A stretch of DNA of 35,749 nucleotides, from the NCBI GenBank assembly GCA_017513285.1, contig JAFXGD010000081.1:1-35749 (forward strand). Direction: 5' to 3'. Of this stretch, positions 33,376 through 35,749 are shown one piece after another. How positions within the stretch are numbered: the stretch's first letter is position 1; each line of letters opens with the position of its first letter. Under the pieces are notes generated by a model. That model was not told the DNA's origin. It made no database searches and was given only the letters and a program-made list of their open reading frames with translations. Both the position numbers and the translations under genes were made by a program. This stretch comes from Alphaproteobacteria bacterium (GTDB lineage: Bacteria > Pseudomonadota > Alphaproteobacteria > Rs-D84).

Positions 33376-33394
33376 CAAAAATCAGCAATTTTGT

Positions 33395-33586
33395 TTATTT
33401 TTTTGCCGCATTCAGTTTTGTCTTTACGCGCGCAATTTCACGACGGGTCTGACGCATAACATGTGTTTTTGGCATCTGACCTGCTGCATGTTGAAAGCGT
33501 TGTTCCATTTGTTCTTTTTTCAAATCGACCAATTTGCTTTCCAATGCTTCCATCGTCAATTCTGTTTCAACTTTCTTTTCTGCCAT
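33395..33586 (-). CDS. rpmC: 50S ribosomal protein L29
   Basis: A 63-residue two-helix protein at the exit tunnel, where signal recognition particle and trigger factor dock. The conserved L-x3-L-V-D-L-K-K-E-Q and R-Q-T-R-R-E-I-A-R-V-K-T are present. Confidence 0.95.
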   Translation of the reverse strand: MAEKKVETELTMEALESKLVDLKKEQMEQRFQHAAGQMPKTHVMRQTRREIARVKTKLNAAKK

Positions 33587-33607
33587 TTTCAGCTACCTTT
33601 TTTTGCT

Positions 33608-33631
33608 GCCCCCGGGGATATTCCCCCGGGA
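33608..33631 (-). other. GC hairpin between rpmC and rplP
   Basis: CCCGGGG (33611-33617) pairs with CCCCGGG (33624-33630) around a 6-base loop. It lies 12 bases after the rplP stop and has no T-run. Confidence 0.6.
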
Positions 33632-33642
33632 TTGCAGTTTAA

Positions 33643-34056
33643 TTAGTTAACTTTACGTTCAACAACTTTTGTTTTAACCGGCAATTTAGCCGCCGCCAAC
33701 GCAAAGGCTTCATATGCAATTTCTGGTTTAACACCATCCAATTCGAACATAATACGGCCCGGTTTTACACGGCAAATCCAGTATTCAACAGCACCCTTAC
33801 CTTTACCCATACGAACTTCCGCAGGTTTTTTAGTAACAGGAACATCTGGGAATACACGAATCCACAATTTACCCATACGACGCATATGACGTGTGATTGC
33901 ACGACGTGCGGCCTCGATTTGACGTGCTGTAACACGTTCTGGTGACATTGCTTTCAATCCAAAAGAACCGAATGCTAATTCGCTGCCACCTTTCGCAACG
34001 CCGTGAATACGGCCTTTATGTTGTTTGCGAAATTTTGTTTTCTTTGGCATTAACAT
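33643..34056 (-). CDS. rplP: 50S ribosomal protein L16
   Basis: A 137-residue protein near the A-site tRNA. It begins [16 protein letters not shown], and has [10 protein letters not shown] and [11 protein letters not shown]. The first ATG (34056) is 8 bases after AAGGA, better placed than the second ATG 6 bases on. Confidence 0.97.
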   Translation of the reverse strand: MLMPKKTKFRKQHKGRIHGVAKGGSELAFGSFGLKAMSPERVTARQIEAARRAITRHMRRMGKLWIRVFPDVPVTKKPAEVRMGKGKGAVEYWICRVKPGRIMFELDGVKPEIAYEAFALAAAKLPVKTKVVERKVN

Positions 34057-34073
34057 AATACAAATCCTTCAAT

Positions 34074-34096
34074 TTAATAATTGTTCAATTATTATT
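34074..34096 (-). other. AT-rich hairpin at the rpsC stop
   Basis: AATAATTG-(2 nt)-CAATTATT overlaps the rpsC stop codon on the minus strand. Weak but symmetrical. Confidence 0.4.
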
Positions 34097-34793
34097 TGTG
34101 CTTTCTTTCGCTGCTGCCGGCATATTCTGCAGGTCTTGCCATTTCAGAAGCCAATTTTTCTTTATTCACAACGTCACCTGTGTAAATCCAAACTTTAACA
34201 CCGATAACACCATATGTTGTTTTGGCTTGAATTGACGCATAGTCAATATCTGCACGCAAAGTATGCAATGGGATACGACCTTCGCGGATTTGTTCGCTGC
34301 GTGCGATTTCGGCACCATTCAAACGTCCACTGCACATAACTTTGATACCTTGGGCGCCTGCCTTTTGTGCATTTTGCACTGCTTTTTTCATCGCACGTTT
34401 AAAGGATACACGACCTTCGATTTGTTGTGCGATATTTTGCGCAACCAATTGCGCATTCAGGTCTGGACGGCGAACTTCGTAAATATTTACGACAACTTGA
34501 TCATTTTTGACCAATTTTTTGATATCATTACGCAATGTTTCGATATCTGCACCGTTCTTACCAATAATCATACCAGGTCTGCTGGTATGAATCGTCACGA
34601 CAACCTTTTTGGCAAAGCGTTCAATAACAACTTTGGCCAAACCGGCTCTCTTTAATTTCTTTTCGATAAATTTACGAATTTTAACGTCTTCTGCAACGAA
34701 TGCTGCATAATCCTTCTTCCCTGCAATCCAGCGAGAATCAGTAATCTTGTTAATAAATTCGCGCAATGAAATTGGTGATACTTTCTGTCCCAT
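34092..34793 (-). CDS. rpsC: 30S ribosomal protein S3
   Basis: The 233-residue protein at the mRNA entry site, with helicase activity together with S4 and S5. The KH domain motif [11 protein letters not shown] lies near 75-85, and the C-terminal domain has [11 protein letters not shown]. The N-terminus ([15 protein letters not shown]) departs from the common V-N-P-I-G-L-R-L-G. The start has an AAGGAAAAAG site. Confidence 0.96.
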   Translation of the reverse strand: MGQKVSPISLREFINKITDSRWIAGKKDYAAFVAEDVKIRKFIEKKLKRAGLAKVVIERFAKKVVVTIHTSRPGMIIGKNGADIETLRNDIKKLVKNDQVVVNIYEVRRPDLNAQLVAQNIAQQIEGRVSFKRAMKKAVQNAQKAGAQGIKVMCSGRLNGAEIARSEQIREGRIPLHTLRADIDYASIQAKTTYGVIGVKVWIYTGDVVNKEKLASEMARPAEYAGSSERKHK

Positions 34794-34813
34794 TTCTTTT
34801 TCCTTAAAATTTA

Positions 34814-34875
34814 GTGGGGGCGTTCTTGAAGTCTTTCAACTTTATTCAGGAATTTTCATTCCATACCGCCCACCA
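34814..34875 (-). other. Candidate three-way-junction RNA between rplV and rpsC
   Basis: GTGGGGGCG (34814-34822) pairs with CGCCCaCCAC (34866-34875), leaving one bulged A. Inside are two perfect hairpins, TTGAA-GTCT-TTCAA (34825-34838) and GGAAT-TTTC-ATTCC (34849-34862). Together they form a closed junction that fills most of the 90-base gap. Confidence 0.6.
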
Positions 34876-34883
34876 CGACTACC

Positions 34884-35288
34884 TTACTTTGTTGCTTCTT
34901 TTTTTGTTGTTTTTTTCTTAGATGGCGCCACACCAGATTCCAAAACGATTGTCAAATTTGAAAAAGGTTTCAGAATTGGACGTGCACTGCCACGTGGGCC
35001 GGCCATAATGCGCTTCATAGTCAATGCTTTGCCACACCAAATTTCTTTGACGAACAAAGTATCAACCGGCAACTTTTTGTTGTGTTCTGCATTCGCAGCC
35101 GCAGACAATAAAGTTTTCAGCACTTCACCTGCAACACGTTTTTTCGAAAATTTCAAGACATCAACTGCACGATCAACTGGCAAACCACGAACCAAATCGC
35201 AAACCAGGTTCAGCTTTTGATGGCTAACGCGAATCATTTTATTGAATGCGCGTACTTGATTTTCTTTTATTCCATATCTTGCTGTCAT
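34884..35288 (-). CDS. rplV: 50S ribosomal protein L22
   Basis: A 134-residue protein whose beta-hairpin lines the exit tunnel; changes there can give macrolide resistance. It has R-V-S-H-Q-K-L-N-L-V-C-D-L-V-R-G, N-A-E-H-N and the hairpin M-K-R-I-M-A-G-P-R-G-S-A-R-P-I. A Lys/Thr-rich tail is added. It lies 16 bases after rpsS. Confidence 0.97.
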   Translation of the reverse strand: MTARYGIKENQVRAFNKMIRVSHQKLNLVCDLVRGLPVDRAVDVLKFSKKRVAGEVLKTLLSAAANAEHNKKLPVDTLFVKEIWCGKALTMKRIMAGPRGSARPILKPFSNLTIVLESGVAPSKKKTTKKEATK

Positions 35289-35304
35289 AACTTACCACCC
35301 TATA

Positions 35305-35589
35305 TTATTTCTTGCCTGCTGCGGCTTTTTTATTTGCGGCGTGACCTTTAAAAGTACGTGTTGGTGCAAATTCACCCAATTTGTGACCAATCATATCTTC
35401 CACGATTAACACAGGGATAAATTTGTTACCATTATGAACTTCAAATGTCAATCCAACCATAGATGGCACGATTGTGCTGCTACGTGACCAAGTCTTAATT
35501 GGTTTACGGTCATCATTTTCATTTGCCTTCGCTACTTTCTTTAAAACAGAAGGATGAACATAAGGACCTTTCCATACTGAACGAGACAT
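35305..35589 (-). CDS. rpsS: 30S ribosomal protein S19
   Basis: A 94-residue 30S head protein, partner of S13. It begins [11 protein letters not shown] and has [13 protein letters not shown] and [12 protein letters not shown]. Two ATGs adjoin; I prefer the second (35589) for its spacing from GGAG and its agreement with the family start. Confidence 0.96.
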   Translation of the reverse strand: MSRSVWKGPYVHPSVLKKVAKANENDDRKPIKTWSRSSTIVPSMVGLTFEVHNGNKFIPVLIVEDMIGHKLGEFAPTRTFKGHAANKKAAAGKK

Positions 35590-35611
35590 CATTTACTCCG
35601 TTTATTTATTA

Positions 35612-35749
35612 TTATTTCTTTTTCGCCAAATGTCTGCTGCGAATAATCATCTTAGCAGTACGTTTATTGCTACGGGTACGATATCCCTTGGCTGGAATAC
35701 CTGTACGTGATACCGGTTCGTGGCCCTTAGAGTGACCATTACCACCACC
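35612..35749 (-). CDS. rplB: 50S ribosomal protein L2, C-terminal part (cut by the window edge)
   Basis: The last 45 codons only. [10 protein letters not shown] at the window edge is the well-conserved C-terminal part of L2, near the peptidyl transferase centre, followed by a basic tail ending K-K-K. It lies 22 bases before rpsS, as expected for the S10 operon. Confidence 0.93.
   Translation of the reverse strand, partial: GGGNGHSKGHEPVSRTGIPAKGYRTRSNKRTAKMIIRSRHLAKKK

Overview
The window looks like a chromosomal segment of an AT-rich Gram-negative bacterium, most probably an uncultured, host- or gut-associated alphaproteobacterium. Reasons are the S10/spc ribosomal-protein gene order, the tilS-ftsH pair, a groESL promoter of the alphaproteobacterial RpoH type, an autotransporter, and large secreted cysteine-rich proteins. 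The lineage is an inference; no 16S gene is present.

Layout. 13-5445 (+): three exported proteins of unknown function, two sharing a new-looking cysteine module (C-G-x2-F-x-K-C) and the third ending in an OmpA-like peptidoglycan-binding domain. 5446-6049: gene-free, holding a terminator, a cluster of hairpin repeats and a second terminator. 6050-9834: housekeeping genes (PpiD/SurA-like foldase, tpiA, grpE) and an exported trypsin-like protease bracketed by two copies of one terminator. 9898-13822 (-): rpsB-tsf and groES-groEL. 13928-18639: HIT protein, YggU, LOG-family protein, then tilS-ftsH-MBL hydrolase. 18665-21719: another exported cysteine-rich protein and, divergently, a two-TM membrane protein that probably has a leaderless mRNA. 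21720-25988: an autotransporter gene flanked on both sides by arrays of a long palindromic element. 25986-35749 (-): rpsK, rpsM, secY, rplO, rpmD, rpsE, rplR, rplF, rpsH, rpsN, rplE, rplX, rplN, rpsQ, rpmC, rplP, rpsC, rplV, rpsS and the 3' end of rplB, transcribed right to left.

How the parts work together. Much of the window is protein synthesis (about 23 translation genes) and protein quality control and export (GroESL, GrpE, FtsH, PpiD, SecY). The rest is the cell envelope: secreted cysteine-rich proteins, an OmpA-domain protein, an autotransporter and a periplasmic protease.

The most unusual signal is a family of palindromic elements at 21732-22033, 25780-25988 and 26425-26532. Each has AT-rich outer arms, a GC-rich inner stem whose sequence differs between copies while usually staying complementary, and a conserved apex GTAG-TGTA-(7-8 nt)-TACA-TGA. 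Their ends supply the stop codons of rpsM, rpsK and the autotransporter gene. The autotransporter lies between two such arrays, where rpoA-rplQ would normally follow rpsK. adk is also missing between secY and rpsM. Many gaps in the ribosomal operon carry hairpins, including one candidate three-way junction. No tRNA, rRNA, CRISPR array or transposase gene was seen.
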